Positions 43,815 through 56,810 of a DNA stretch of 64,000 bases are shown piece by piece; positions within the stretch are counted from its first letter, which is position 1, and each line of letters opens with the position of its first letter. Source of the DNA: Sipunculus nudus (taxonomy: Eukaryota; Annelida; Sipuncula; Golfingiida; Sipunculidae); the NCBI GenBank assembly GCA_026874595.1, contig CM049318.1:8224741-8288740 (forward strand), read 5' to 3'. The translations under genes were made by a program, and so were the position numbers. The notes under the pieces are model-generated. The model was not told the origin of the DNA. It made no database searches and saw nothing but the letters and a program-made list of their open reading frames with translations.

Positions 43815-45536
43815 CTAGATGTGTCGGAATGACACAAATGCCCCCGCCTTGGGCAAATTAGAAACATTTGTAAAATTTGGAAAATTTTTTAAGTTCAGGA
43901 GGTGTCGTATGGTCAAAAGTAGGTCAACAAGGGCAAAATGCAAACTCGATCTGTAACGGGTCATTATCAAGCAACACACCAAAAATCATGCCAGTATATG
44001 CAGGCATTGTGAAAAAAAGTTAATACATGTGCATTTTCCATGAAAAATTTCTGTCTTTCATGAAATTTTCTATGTTTAGGAGCCGTAAAATAATCAAAAG
44101 TAGGTCAACCGGGATGTAAACGCAAACTCGATCTGTAACTGTCATTATCTGCCCACACAAAAAAAAATCAGGGTGGTATCTGCAGGCATTGAGGAAAAAA
44201 AGTCAGTACATATGCATTTGTTATGAAAATTTATATTTTTCATGAAACTTTCTATGTTCAGGAGCAGTCAAATGGTCAAAAGTAGGTCAACTGAGACAAA
44301 ACAAGAACTCGATCTGTTATTGGTCATTATCTGCCTACACACCAAAAATCAGGCCTGTATCTGCAGGCACTGCGAAAAAAAGTCCATACATGTGCACCTT
44401 TTTATGAAATTTTCTATGTTAGAGCAGCGTCAAACGGTCAAAAATAGGTCAACTGGGACAAAACGTGAACTTGATCTGTAACTGGTCATTATCTGCCCAC
44501 ACACCAAAAATCAAGCAAATATCTGCAGGTATTGTGAAGAAAAGTCTGTACAAGTGTATTTGTCATGAAAATATATATTTTACATAAAATTTTCTATGTT
44601 CAGGAGCCGTAAAACAGTCAAAAGTAGGTCACCCGGGACGAAATGCGAACTCCATCTGTAACTGGTCAATATCTGCCGACACACCAAAAATCAGGCCAAT
44701 ATCTGCAGGCATTGCGAAAAAAAAGTCCATACATGTGTATTTGTCATGAAATTTCATATTTTTCATGAAATTTTCTATGTTCAGGAGCCGTAAACAGTAA
44801 AAAGTAGGTCAAACCCGGACAAAACACGAACTTGATCTGTAACTGGTCTATATCTGCCCACACACCAAAAATTAGGCCAATATCTGCGGGCATTGCGAAC
44901 AAAAGTCTGTACATGTGTATCTGTCATGAATATTTCTATTTTTCATGAAAATTTCTAAGTTTAGGAGCTGTAAAACGGTCAAAAGTAGGTCAACCGGGAC
45001 GAAACGCGAACTTGATCTGTAACTGGTCTATATCTGTCCACAAACCCAAAATCAGGCCAATATCTGAAGGCATTGCGAAAAAAAGTCTGTACATGTGTGT
45101 TTGTCATGAAATTTCATATTTTTCATGAAATTTTCTATGTTCAGGAGCCGTAAAACGGTCAAAAGTAGGTCAACCAGGACAAAACGCGAACTCAATTTGT
45201 AAATGGTCTATATCTACTCACACACAAAAAATCAGGCCAATATCTGCAGGCATTGCGAAAAAAAGTCCGTACATGTGTATCTGTCATGAATATTTCTATT
45301 TTTCATGAAATTAGCTAAGTTTAGGAGCCGTAAAACGGTCAAAAGTAGGTCAACCGGGACGAAACGCGAACTCGATCTGTAACTGGTCTATATTTGTCCA
45401 CACACCAAAAATCAGGCCAATATCTGCAGGCATTGCGAAAAAAAGTCCGTACAACTGTTTGATTTCGGAATGACGGAAGGACGGACATGGGTAAAACTAT
45501 ATGCCCCGGCCACTTTGTGGCGGGGGCATAAAAATA
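43815..45536 (+). repeat. Family E HINE-like repeat, copy 1
   Basis: The left end has GTGTC/GACAC arms (43821-43835) and TGCCCCCGCC (43839-43848). The right end is a hairpin (about 45502-45528, TGCCCCGGCCAC / GTGGCGGGGGCA) whose second arm is the inverted complement of the left motif, then TAAAAATAT. The core is nine units of about 181 bp with 'ggtcaaaagtaggtcaac' and 'gatctgtaactggtc'. Confidence 0.8.
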
Positions 45537-45684
45537 TGAAGAAAAATATTTTAGCTCCATCCCAGCATCAACAGATTAAACTGTATAGCAATCAAAAAAG
45601 TGGAACACACCATAACTTGCAGCAAATATAGCTTCGAACCAACATTTGCATGTTAAATATTTGGTAACAAACATTACATTTTAT

Positions 45685-45970
45685 CAGGAAACATAAACCA
45701 TCAAATACAGCAATAAGTAAATTTCCATAAAGCTGCTATTTTTAGACAAATTCATTTTCAATTCATATTAATCTTAATTCTACAAATTTAAATAGACATT
45801 TCTGACTCAACAGGAGGAATTGGAAAAGATCATTTTGACTCAGAGAAACTAAGGCAACCGTAGTGCATGTGGCAGGTACCACCACGTGCTGTGTAAACTG
45901 ACACCAGTCAGAGGATCAGGTAAATTCTGGTGCTCTTGACCCCAGCATTCCTGAGATACTGTGAAACACA
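45685..45970 (+). repeat. Duplicated segment with exon-like core, copy 1
   Basis: Near-identical in large part to 50308-50583. It includes 'gactcaacag' (acceptor-like, ends 45812), 106 bp, then 'gatcag' and 'gtaaattctgg' (donor-like). The frames inside carry stops, so coding use is doubtful. Confidence 0.5.
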
Positions 45971-46892
45971 ATCTGTTTGCAAACCATTATTTATTTGAAA
46001 ATAGTTACTTCATACATGCCTGGTCAGCTCAACATCTGAGACCATTTCATGTGTTATGTTCATTTTTTTGGGGTCATTTTTTGGTACATGAATTAATGTG
46101 AAAGGATTTAAAATTTGTATGTAAATGAACTTCATACATCGGTAATTGTAATACAGAATAAAGATGTCAGAAGTAGCAGTTTGGTAACTGGAGTAATCTT
46201 AAGGTACACATTTCAAAATATGTGACAGAAAGGACTGGCATCACTGAGAGGGAGGTTGTGCAGGCCATTAATGGCAAATGCACAGAAATCAGGTTCTCCA
46301 AAACACCAAGGTAGGACATTATATTCTTGTTTTACAGAAAGTGTGAAATATGCAAAAAGGAATTTAAAGGCAGGTTAATAATATTGCTGTACTTCTGATG
46401 AAAGGAAGGACAACTTCAATCTTCTTAACAAGCATTGATGAGGTCTGGTCTATTATTCTTTGGGCAAGAAAATAATCTACTTCCTCATAGGCTTTGGTTT
46501 TTTGGTAAAGCATTTTTTGTGAAGCTCTTCTTTGTAATCATCCTTGCGCAATCTGTGTCAGCAACTATTTAATGAAAAGTTTATATTCAGCTGGTCAGCA
46601 TGTCAATTAAGTAACCCACTGAGACTTAGTTACAATCTCTACTCTAGAGTAAAATCTTTTGTTTTGCAGGCCAGTCAAGATGAAACTGGGGAATCATCAT
46701 TCTTAACAAGGAGGATCAAAAACCAAAGGAATATAATTTATTTTCTAGATCTATACATATAGTTACAATAGAATAGTTATACAGAGGATATGAAATGGGA
46801 TTCAGATATATGCATAAGGTAAATCAGAAGTAAGATTGTTAGGTGGGACTAAAGTGGGGTGTTTAAATAGGCTGTGTCTTTGGTTTAATTCA
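45971..46892. other. No confirmed gene
   Basis: A possible splice acceptor 'ttttgttttgcag' ends near 46670 and is followed by an open stretch (46671-46762), but nothing recognisable is encoded. Confidence 0.4.
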
Positions 46893-46942
46893 TTATTGTA
46901 TCCCCAGACAAAGTCGGGGGATACTATGTTTTCATACCGGTC

Positions 46943-46985
<43 letters not shown>

Positions 46986-49900
46986 ATATGAATCTTGTTG
47001 GCGCGATAACCCAAAAAATATTTCACGGAACTTTACCAAACTTGGTATATGTATAGATATGGGTAAGAGGACGACGCCTATTTTAAATGAGGTCATGACC
47101 TTTACTAGGAGAGTGTCCTTGACCTTGAATAGGTCCAATTTTGGGGAAAATCACACAAATTCTTTAATATCTCAAGAAATCTTGCATGGATTTATCCCAA
47201 AATCAAGTTGATGGAAGATCATGGATAGGGTTGTCATGTTCCACAAACTGGTGGCGCCACCTATTATTCTTTACTTGTTTTTGTGCCGTTTAATACCCCC
47301 TAAATTGCCACCTTACAGCACTGTGAGCATTATAAGTCAAAAACTAATGGACAGATTTCTTTTATATTATGCATATACATAGGTATGGGTTATGGGATGA
47401 TGCTTATTTAAATTGGGGTCATGACCTTTCCTATGATAGTGGCCTTGACCTTGAATATTGCCATATATGGTGAAAATCAAACACCTCTTATGATATCTCC
47501 AGTGTTGATAGCCATATGGAATTCAAACATGACTTATGTATGGCCCACCACTAAAGTAAGAACCCTATAGGTTCTAGGGTCATGAGGTCAAAGGTCAAGG
47601 TCACTGGACTGGCATTTTAAAAGATACTGTGGATGCATTTTAAGCCAAACTTTCATCCCAGGTCTTCCATCTTGAATATATAGCTCACTTGCCAATAATG
47701 GATGATCCATATAAATTTTGGGGTCACAAGGTCAAAGGTCAAGGCCACAGGAGCTATCTGTCCAAAAATTAGCTTCTTGATGATAATTCCTGCTTTTATT
47801 GATGTAATGATTTCAAAATTGACTTATATATGTCCCATTGAAAAAGCAAGACCCAAATTGATTTTGAGGTCAAAGGTCAAGGTCACAGGAAACCTCTTTA
47901 AAAAGATTGTGGATGCATTTTCAGCCAAACAATTCATCTCAGATCTTTCATCTTGCACATATAGTTCACCTGCCAAGAGTGGAAGACCCCTATCAATTTC
48001 GAGGTCACAAGGTCAAAGGTGAAGGTCACAGGAGCCATCTGTCCAAAAATTAGTTTCTGGATGATAATTCCTGCTTTTATTGATGTATGGATTTCAAACT
48101 TGACTTATATATGTCCCATTGGAAAAGTAAGACCAAAATTGATTTTGGGGTCATGAGGTCAAAGGTCAAGGTCACAGGACACATCTTTAAAAAGATGTGG
48201 ATGCATTTTCAGCCAAACATTTCATCTCATATCTTTCATCTTGCACATATAGTTCTCCTGCCAAGAGAGGAAGAACCCTATCAATTTTGAGGTCACAAGG
48301 TCAAAGGTGAAGGTCACAGGAGCCATCTGTCCAAAAATAAGTTTCTGGATGATAATTCCTGCTTTATTGATGTATGGATTTCAAACTTGACTTATATATG
48401 TCCCATTGGAAAAGCAAGACCCAAATTGATTTTGGGGTCATGAGGTCAAAGGTCAAGGTCACATCTTTAAAAAGATGTGGATGCATTTTCAGCCATACAA
48501 TTCATCTCAGATCTTTCATTTTGCACATATAGTTCACCTGCCAAGAGTGGAAGACCCCTATCAATTTTGAGGTCACAAGGTCAAAGGTGAAGGTCACAGG
48601 AGCCATATGTCCAAAAATTAGTTTCTGGATGATAATTCCTGCTTTTATTGATGTATGGATTTCAAACTTGACATATATGTCCCATTGGAAAAGCAAGACT
48701 GGAATTGAATTTGGGGTCATGAGGTCAAAGGTCAAGGTCACAGGAAACCTCTATAAAAAGATTGTGGATGCATTTTCAGCCAAACAATTCATCTCAGATC
48801 TTTCATCTTGCACATATAGTTCACCTGCCAAGAGTGGAAGACCCCTATTAATTTTGAGGTCACAAGGTCAAAGGTGAAGGTCACAGGAGCCATATGTCCA
48901 AAAATTAGTTTCTGGATGATAATTCCTGCTTTTATTGATGTATGGATTTCAAACTTGACTTATATATGTCCCATTGGAAAAGCAAGACCCAAATTGATTT
49001 TGGGGTCATGAGGTCAAAGGTCAAGGTCACATCTTTAAAAAGATGTGGATGCATTTTCAGCCAAACATTTCATCTCAGGTCTTTCATCTTGCACATATAG
49101 TTCACCTGCCAAGAGAGGAAGAACCCTATCAGTTTTGAGGTCACAAGGTCAAAGATGAAGGTCACAGGAGCCATCTGTCCAAAAATTAGTTTCTGGATGA
49201 TAATTCCATCTTTTACTGATGTATGGATTTCAAACTTTGCTTTGTTATTGACCCATTAGAAAAGCAAGACCCAAATTGATTTTGGGGTCATGAGGTCAAA
49301 GGTCAAGGTCACAGGAAACCTCTTTAAAAAGATTGTGGATGCATTGTCAGCCAAACAATTCATCTCAGATCTTTCCTCTTGCACATATAGTTCACCTGCC
49401 AAGAGTGGAAGATCTGTATCAATTTTGAGGTCACAAGGTCAAAGATGAAGGTCACAGGAGGCATATGTCCAAAAATTAGTTTCTGGATGATAATTCCTGC
49501 TTTTATTGATGTATGGATTTCAAACTTGACTTGTATATGTCCCATTGGAAAAGTAAGACCAAAATTGATTTTGGGGTCATGAGGTCAAAGGTCAAGGTCA
49601 CAGGACACATCTTTAAAAAGATGTGGATGCATTTTCAGCCAAACATTTCATCTCATATCTTTCATCTTGCACATATAGTTCTCCTGCCAAGAGAGGAAGA
49701 ACCCTATCAATTTTGAGGTCACAAGGTCAAAGGTGAAGGTCACAGGAGCCATCTGTCCAAAAATAAGTTTCTGGATGATAATTCCTGCTTTATTGATGTA
49801 TAGATTTCAAACTTGACTTGCATATGTCCCATTGGAAAAGCAAGACCAAAATTGATTTTGGGGTTATGAGATCAAAGGTCAAGGTCACAGGACACATCTT

Positions 49901-50080
49901 TAAAAAGATCAAGGTCACAGGACCAACATCTTCAACAAGATTGTGGATCGTTAGATGGAATAAACAATAAATGTGCCAAGTGTCAGTATATGCTGTTAAA
50001 AATGGGGGTCTGTTCTTGTAGGAGGGGGGCCTACTATGTCTGGGGATACTCTGGCACCTGCGGTGCCAAGAAATGTCTAG
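46893..50080 (+). repeat. Family F HINE-like repeat, 3.2 kb
   Basis: GTATCCCCAGACA at 46898-46910 is the exact inverted complement of TGTCTGGGGATAC at 50037-50049. The left end also folds on itself (GTATCCCC / GGGGATAC), and the right end finishes with the perfect hairpin GGCACC-TGC-GGTGCC (50053-50067). A CGC microsatellite follows the left end. The core is about eight units of roughly 290 bp, each with 'aggtcaaaggtcaaggtca' or a close form. Confidence 0.8.
46944..46985. repeat. CGC trinucleotide microsatellite
   Basis: About 13 CGC units; the source of poly-Arg and poly-Ala frames on the minus strand that are not genes. Confidence 0.9.
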
Positions 50081-50307
50081 TTTTGAATGTTTTCCGTTGA
50101 ATAGAGTTCTATATATAAGTAAAGATATTTGGAAGGAAAGGAATAGGATCTAGATTAGAAAGAAAGCTGAATTTTACGATCCTTTCATATGATCACTTTC
50201 ATCAACATCATGTGCTTATTAAATTAAAAAATTAAATTTCAAAGATATGTCTTTAATGATTTCTGTGTGAATGCCTGTATGCCAGATGTTTGCAGGAAAC
50301 TTATAAG

Positions 50308-50590
50308 AAAACATAAACCATCATATACAGCAATAAGTAAATTTCCATAAACCTGTTATTTTGAGACAAATTTATATTCAATTCATATTCATCTTAATTC
50401 TACAAATTCTAATAGATATTTCTGACTCAACAGGAGGAATTGGAAAAGATCATTTTGACTCAGAGAAACTAAGGCAACAGTTGTGCATCAAACTGGCACA
50501 ACCTGCAGCTTAAACTCAGACACCAGACTGAGGATCAGGTAAATTCTGGTGCTCTTGACCCCAGTATTCCTGAGATACTGTTGCAAACAA
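50308..50590 (+). repeat. Duplicated segment with exon-like core, copy 2
   Basis: Partner of 45685-45970, in the same orientation. The same acceptor-like and donor-like sites are kept, while the inner 40 bp has diverged more than the flanks. Confidence 0.5.
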
Positions 50591-51169
50591 TATAATAAAA
50601 ATTTGTGATCAGGAAAATATAAACTTTCATCAAGCCAAAACCTTTTAATATAAATAATTAGGATAAATCCAGGACTTTCAATCAGCTGAACCAAGACCCC
50701 TTTTCGATGATTGGTTTCCATACATAAAAAAAAAACCACTCTAGTGTCAACCATGTATACCGTTTCCTCAATCATGTTTCCACGTACGAGTTGTACCCAC
50801 AATCATAGAAAAGGGGCCTAATACTGAAGCTGGAGGACAATCGCATTGATCTTAAGTAAAAAAAGAAAACAGAAATTCTGAACAAATTATAGCAGGAAGT
50901 GAAGACAATGAAATGTTCTGACAGGATTTTCAAAGAATATGAAGACATGGGTAAGTTCTTGGCCAACTGGTGAAGAAAGTGCATAATTTATTGACAAGTT
51001 CTGAGTATACTGATGCAAAGTACCAATGACACTGATACACAATATGATATATATGGACAGGATCTGATTTTGTGGAGGCAGAACATGAAGGATATAGACC
51101 ATTGTACTTTAAAAAATATTGTAAAACCAATATAAACTGACTGTTTTGACGCAAATTATGATGACAATA
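50591..51169. other. No gene seen
   Basis: Unassigned sequence leading into the 51.2-kb minisatellite; sparse copies of 'gatgcaaa' appear from about 51010. Confidence 0.4.
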
Positions 51170-51650
51170 GAAATGTATTGATTGTATTGATGCAAAATGT
51201 CAGGGCACATACATGTGTTAATGCAAAATGTCTGGACAATGTACCTGTTCCAACTGTATTGATGCAAAATGTCAAGGCAACATACATGTGTTGATGCGAA
51301 ATGTCTGGACAATGTACCTGTTCCGATTGAATTGATGCAAAATGTTAAGGCAACATACATGTGTTGATGCAAAATGTCTGGACAATGTACCTGTTCTGAT
51401 TGAATTGATGCAAAATGTCAAGGCAACATACATGTGTTGATGCAAAATGTCTGGACAATGTACCTGTTCCGACTGTACTGATGCAAAATATCAAGGCAAC
51501 ATACATGTGTTGATGCAAAATGTCTGGACAATGTAATTTTTCTGATTGTATTGATGCAAAATGTCAAGGCAACATACCTGTGTTGATGCAAAATGTCTGG
51601 ACAATGTACCTGTTCTGATTGTATTGATGCAAAATGTCTGGGACATGTAT
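51170..51650. repeat. Minisatellite of about 77 bp, six copies
   Basis: Units contain two related halves, 'gatgcaaaatgtcaaggcaa' and 'gatgcaaaatgtctggacaa'. Degenerate related units continue to about 51960. Confidence 0.85.
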
Positions 51651-51959
51651 ACATGTATATGCTCTGAGTGTATAAGCACAGAATATGAGGTCAATAGACA
51701 AAATCTAATTGTAGAGTGAAACAAATGTGAAGAAAACAGACAAGTTAGTATTATAATGATGCAGAAAGGACAAAAGAAAATTTTTTACTGTTTGATGCAA
51801 AATGTGAAAACAATTGAAAGTTCTAATTGAATTTATGCAAAATGTTACAAGTTCTGACTATACCTGATACAAAATGTAAAGATAATGGATCATTTCTGAT
51901 TGTAATGATGCAAAATGTGAAGACAAAAGACAAGTTCTGACAGCATTAGGGCAAACTGT

Positions 51960-52400
51960 GAAGATAAAATTTTTATGATGATGATACGATTGTGAAGACA
52001 AAAGTCGTTATTATAATGATACAGAATGTGAAGACAAAAGTCGTTATTATAATGATACAGAATGTACAGACAAGTCATTATTATAATGATACAGAATGTG
52101 AAGACAAATGTCATTATTATAATGATACAGAATGTGAAAACAAAAGTGGTTATTATAATGATATAGAATGTAAAGACAAAAGTGGTTATTATAATGATGC
52201 AGAATGTAAAGACAAAAGTCATTATTATAATGATACAGAATGTGAAGACAAAAGACATGTTATTATAATGATACAGAATGTTAAGACAATGACATTATTA
52301 TAATGATACAGAATGTGAAGACAAAATACATGTTGTTATAATGATACAGAATGTGAAGAAAAAATACATGTTTTTATAATGATATAGAATGTGAAGACAA
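51960..52400. repeat. Minisatellite of about 35 bp, about twelve copies
   Basis: Units carry 'ttattataatgatacagaat' followed by 'gtgaagacaaaag'. It descends from the same type of unit as the 51.2-kb array (the 'gatgcaaaatgtgaagacaa' pattern links them). Confidence 0.85.
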
Positions 52401-53814
52401 AAACAAATTCTCAGACATGTTCTGATTGTATTAATTGATACCAAATGTGTGAACAATAGAAACATACTGATTTTACTGATGTAGCATGTAATGACATATT
52501 GTTGGTACAAATGCAGGATAAGAAGACCATGAACAAACTTGAATTAGCTGGTTTTTCAATTTTATATAGGCTGCTATGTGCAGTAAAACTGTAAAGCTCA
52601 ATTGCTGAACATTAATAGGCTGCTGTGTGCAGAAAAAACTGTAAAGCTTGAATGCTGAACAGTTCATGCTCAAGCCCAGGACTGACTGGTGATTTTTTAT
52701 CTTTTATATATAGTTGGTGTTTTTCCAAGAAATGTTGGGTCAGACCATGTGACAGCCTCTCATTAGGCTACATGTATTTTTGAGATCTGTCAAGCATTCT
52801 AGTATACACTGAAGTTGGTAAATGAATTGCAGTATGCCATATTGGTATATGATAGGTTGAACTTTCTTGATACAACTTCCCAATTTGTGTTTATTGGAAG
52901 ATGTCAAGTTTGATCCCTGAATTTTCTAAGTGAATAGATGCAGATGAGTATACAGGACACTGGACATATTCCTGTTGTACTAATGCAGAATGTTGAAACC
53001 ATGGACAAGTTTTAATTGTACTTATGCAGAATATGATGAAAATGGACAAGTTCTGATTTTATTGATGCAGAAAATGATAACATTGAACATGATTTTATAG
53101 TACTGATGCAAATAATAAATAACGTCAGCAATTTCCTTTTGAATGGATGTAAAATAAGAAGTCAAATATGTTCTGAAGGAACTTATGCTGAATGATGTCG
53201 ACGACCATAGACAAGTTGCTTGTGCAGCATTTGAATTAGAGGAGAATGGGCTAGTTCTGGTGACACAAATGCAGAATATTAAGTCAACACTTGCTATCAA
53301 TGTTTGACGTAAAAGTAAAAAATAAAGGCAACACCTCACCTCTGATTCTATTGATGCAGAATATTAAGACGGGGAAACTAATGCTGAAAGCACTGTTTGA
53401 AAATATGAAGAATATGGTCCACTACTTAATGTTCTGATGAAAATAAAAAAAAGATTTTGATGAAGACCACAGACAGCTTCTGAGTGTGTTGATGCAAAAT
53501 AAATAAAGACAATGGACATGTTCTGAATATATTGATACAAAAGTTGAAGAAATATGACATGAAAAATGAAAAGACAATAGGCAATCAATATAAAAAGTAT
53601 GTGAAATTATTGATTTAAATTTTAAAAATTTACAACATGAAGACTGATTTTTGAATGATGGTATTGCTGAAACATGTTATGGCAACAGATTGACACAGTT
53701 TTAACAAAATGGTTGAGTAGTTTTGATTGTTCTGGTGCAGAAGAGTTGTGAAAGGAATTTTAGCAAAACATGAAAATAATAAAGAAATTCTCAAAAAGGA
53801 CAAATCTAGAAAAA
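52401..53814. other. Degenerate tandem repeats
   Basis: Scattered copies of 'gatgcagaatatgaagacaa'-like units, and a 49-bp word with 'ggctgctgtgtgcag' duplicated at about 52568 and 52617. No gene supported. Confidence 0.5.
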
Positions 53815-55668
53815 ACTAGATGTGTCGGAACGACACGAATGCCCCCGCCTTGGGCAAATTAGAAACATTTGTAAAATTTGGAAAATTTTTTAAGTTCAGG
53901 AGGTGTCGTATGGTCAAAAGTAGGTCAACAAGGGCAAAATGCAAACTCGATCTGTAACGGGTCATTATCAAGCAACACACCAAAAATCATGCCAGTATAT
54001 GCAGGCATTGTGAAAAAAAGTCCATACATGTGCATTTTCCATAAAAATTTCTGTCTTTCATGAAATTTTCTATGTTTAGGAGCCTAAAACAATCAAAAGT
54101 AGGTCAACCAGGATGAAACGCAAACTCGATCTGTAACTGTCATTATCAGTACAAAAAAGTCAGTACATATGCATTTGTTATGAAAATTTATATTTTTCAT
54201 GAAACTTTCTATGTTCAGGAGCAGTCAAATGGTCAAAAGTAGGTCAACTGAGACAAAACAAGAACTCGATCTGTAACTGGTCATTATCTGCCTACACACC
54301 AAAAATCAGGCCTGAATCTGCAGGCACTGCAAAAAAAAAGTCCATACATGTGCACCTTTTTATGAAATTTTCTATGTTAGAGCACCGTCAAACGGTCAAA
54401 AATAGGTCAACTGGGACAAAACATGAACTTGATCTGTAACTGGTCATTATCTGCCCACACACCAAAAATCAGGCCAATATCTGCAGGTATTGTGAAGAAA
54501 AGTCTGTACAAGTGTATTTGTCATGAAAATATATATTTTACATGAAATTTTCTATGTTCAGGAGCCGTAAAACAGTCAAAAGTAGGTCAACCGGGACGAA
54601 ATGCGAACTCCATCTGTAACTGGTCAATATCTGCCAACACCAAAAATCAGGCCAATATCTGCAGGCATTGCCAAAAAAGGTCCGTACATGTGTATTTGTC
54701 ATGAAATTTCATATTTTTCATGAAATTTTCTATGTTCAGGAGCCTTAAAACGGTCAAAAGTAGGTCAACCGGGACGAAATGCGAACTCGATCTGTAACTG
54801 GTCTATATCTGCCCACACACTTAAAATTAGGCCAATATCTGCAGGCATTGCGAAAAAGTCTGTACATGTGTATCTGTCATGAATATTTCTATTTTTCATG
54901 AAATTTTCTAAGTTTAGGAGCCGTAAAACGGTCAAAAGTATGTCAACTGGGACGAAACGTGAACTCGATCTGTAACTGGTCTATATCTGCCCACACACCA
55001 AAAATCAGGCCAATATCTGCAGGCATTGAGAAAAAAAGTCTGTACATGTGTATCTGTCATGAATATTTCTATTTTTCATGAAAATTTCTAAGTTTAGGAG
55101 CCGTAAAACGGTCAAAAGTAGGTCAACCGGGACGAAACGCGAACTCCATCTGTAACTGGTCTATATCTTTCCACACACCAAAAATCAGGCCAACATCTGC
55201 AGGCACTGCGAAAAAAAGTCCGTACATGTGTATTTGTCATGAAATTTCATATTTTTTATGAAAATTTCTAAGTTTAGGAGCCGTAAAACGGTCAAAAGTA
55301 GGTCAACCGGGACGAAACGCGAACTCGATCTGTAACTGGTCTATATCTGCTCACACACAAAAAATCAGGCCAATATCTGCAGGCATTGCGAAAAAAAGTC
55401 CGTACATGTGTATCTGTCATTAATATTTCTATTTTTCATGAAATTTTCTAAGTTTAGGAGCCGTAAAACAGTCAAAAGTAGGTCAACCGGGACGAAACGT
55501 GAACTCGATCTGTAACTGGTCTATATCTGCCCACACACCAAAAATCAGGCCAATATCTGCAGGCATTGCGAAAAAAAGTCCGTACAACTGTTTGATTTCG
55601 GAATGACGGAAGGACGGAAGGACGGAATGACGGACATGGGTAAAACTATTGTGGCCAAAGCATAAAAA
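53815..55668 (+). repeat. Family E HINE-like repeat, copy 2
   Basis: Nearly identical to 43815 onwards for its first 550 bp, with about ten core units. The right end has lost most of the hairpin: 'actattgtggccaaagcataaaaat' replaces it in two parts at about 55645-55669, although the left arm TGCCCCCGCC (about 53840) is intact. Confidence 0.75.
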
Positions 55669-56534
55669 TATTAGAGGTCAAAGAGGTACATTTTTTCATG
55701 CCTGGGTCCAGAAAGGGAATCACTTTGTTTCATCACTGCTAAGGTGCCATCCAGATGGTAAAAGACCATGCCAAAGAACCTCCTGGTTGGATTATAATGA
55801 ATCTACTACTTCTATGTCTGAACAAGAGGACTGCAGAGAATTACCTGGAACTACCAAACCCATACCATAAACTTGCATCCACAGCAAAGGAAAAATCTCA
55901 AACTCTGTTGCAATATCATGCAGACAAAATGGGCCCTGAATGGCAGGAGAGAAAAGGTTGTTAAGAAAGACATTGTCTAAAATGCAATACATGTGTTTAT
56001 GTATTTTGTGGATTAAAGTTTAGGCTGGACTGATCCCTGGTCCTGACCGAAATTCCTGATCCTGATTTGGTCTGGATCAGTCACCAAGTTGTCTGGACAA
56101 ATTCCTGATTGGTCCAGGCCAAATCCTAATTGTGAATCAGACCAATTCAAACCTAAATATACTAATATACTATATAATATACTGAATAAAGCCTTCATCA
56201 CTTATGCTAAATTAAGGAAAATTTCACCTAAGCTCAGCCTGCCCATCAACTTAAATTTTTGATTTCATAATGACAAAATATTATTTGTCCCATATTGGTA
56301 ATATACATAAAGTTAAACAGTAACTATTAATTACTTTAATATGACAGATACCTGACTTGAATGGATTAAAGAATATTTCCGCTTTTCTTATCAAAGCTTA
56401 ATTCACCTTTGTAAAAATTGAAATATATGTAAAACTTGATGAATGAACCTCTTTCTTGCTTGTATTAAAGAAAACAGCAATTTATACACATTTATTTTGC
56501 ATACATTTTTTTAAGTTATATTGAAAGATTATAA
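55669..56534. other. No confirmed gene
   Basis: Two overlapping frames of about 70 codons (55649-55964) switch between readings ('WIIMNLLLLC', 'GPEWQERKG') and may be a decayed coding fragment. Then short 'cctgatt.tggtctgga' repeats at about 56035-56120, and AT-rich sequence. Confidence 0.35.
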
Positions 56535-56810
56535 GGCCAAAAAAAATAAAAGGTATGGTTCTCAGGCACCGCCCGCGTCAATTTTAACCCCCCGCATCAA
56601 AAATTTTTATTTTGATTTTTATCTTTCAAAAAGATAAATAATACAATTTATGTAGTGTTTAGCAAAAAAATTGTTATTTTCATGCTTTTTCCTGATTATA
56701 TGACATTTTTATCGAAACATCCAAAAAAAGGTCAAAAATAAAATACCGCCCGCCCGCACTGATTTCTGAAAAAAAGTGCCTGAGAACCATACCTTATTTT
56801 TTTTTTGGCC
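56535..56810. mobile_element. MITE with terminal inverted repeats
   Basis: Starts GGCCAAAAAAAATAAAAGG and ends with the matching complement (CCTTATTTTTTTTTTGGCC, 56792-56810). The inverted ends run about 35 bp and include GGTATGGTTCTCAGGCAC / GTGCCTGAGAACCATACC. The length is 276 bp with no coding. A partial copy lies at 59164-59290. A target duplication such as ATTATA is possible but not certain. Confidence 0.75.

Noticed and set aside
46802-47138. Reading frames with poly-Arg or poly-Ala on the minus strand
   Set aside because: They come from the CGC microsatellite at 46944-46985.
47702-49716. Several similar frames of 60-106 codons on both strands
   Set aside because: All arise from the repeated units of family F; the same peptide recurs with each unit and has no start or splice context.
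51170-52400. Direct repeats that superficially resemble a CRISPR array
   Set aside because: Units are adjacent and imperfect with no unique spacers of fixed length, no cas genes, and the context is eukaryotic. They are minisatellites.
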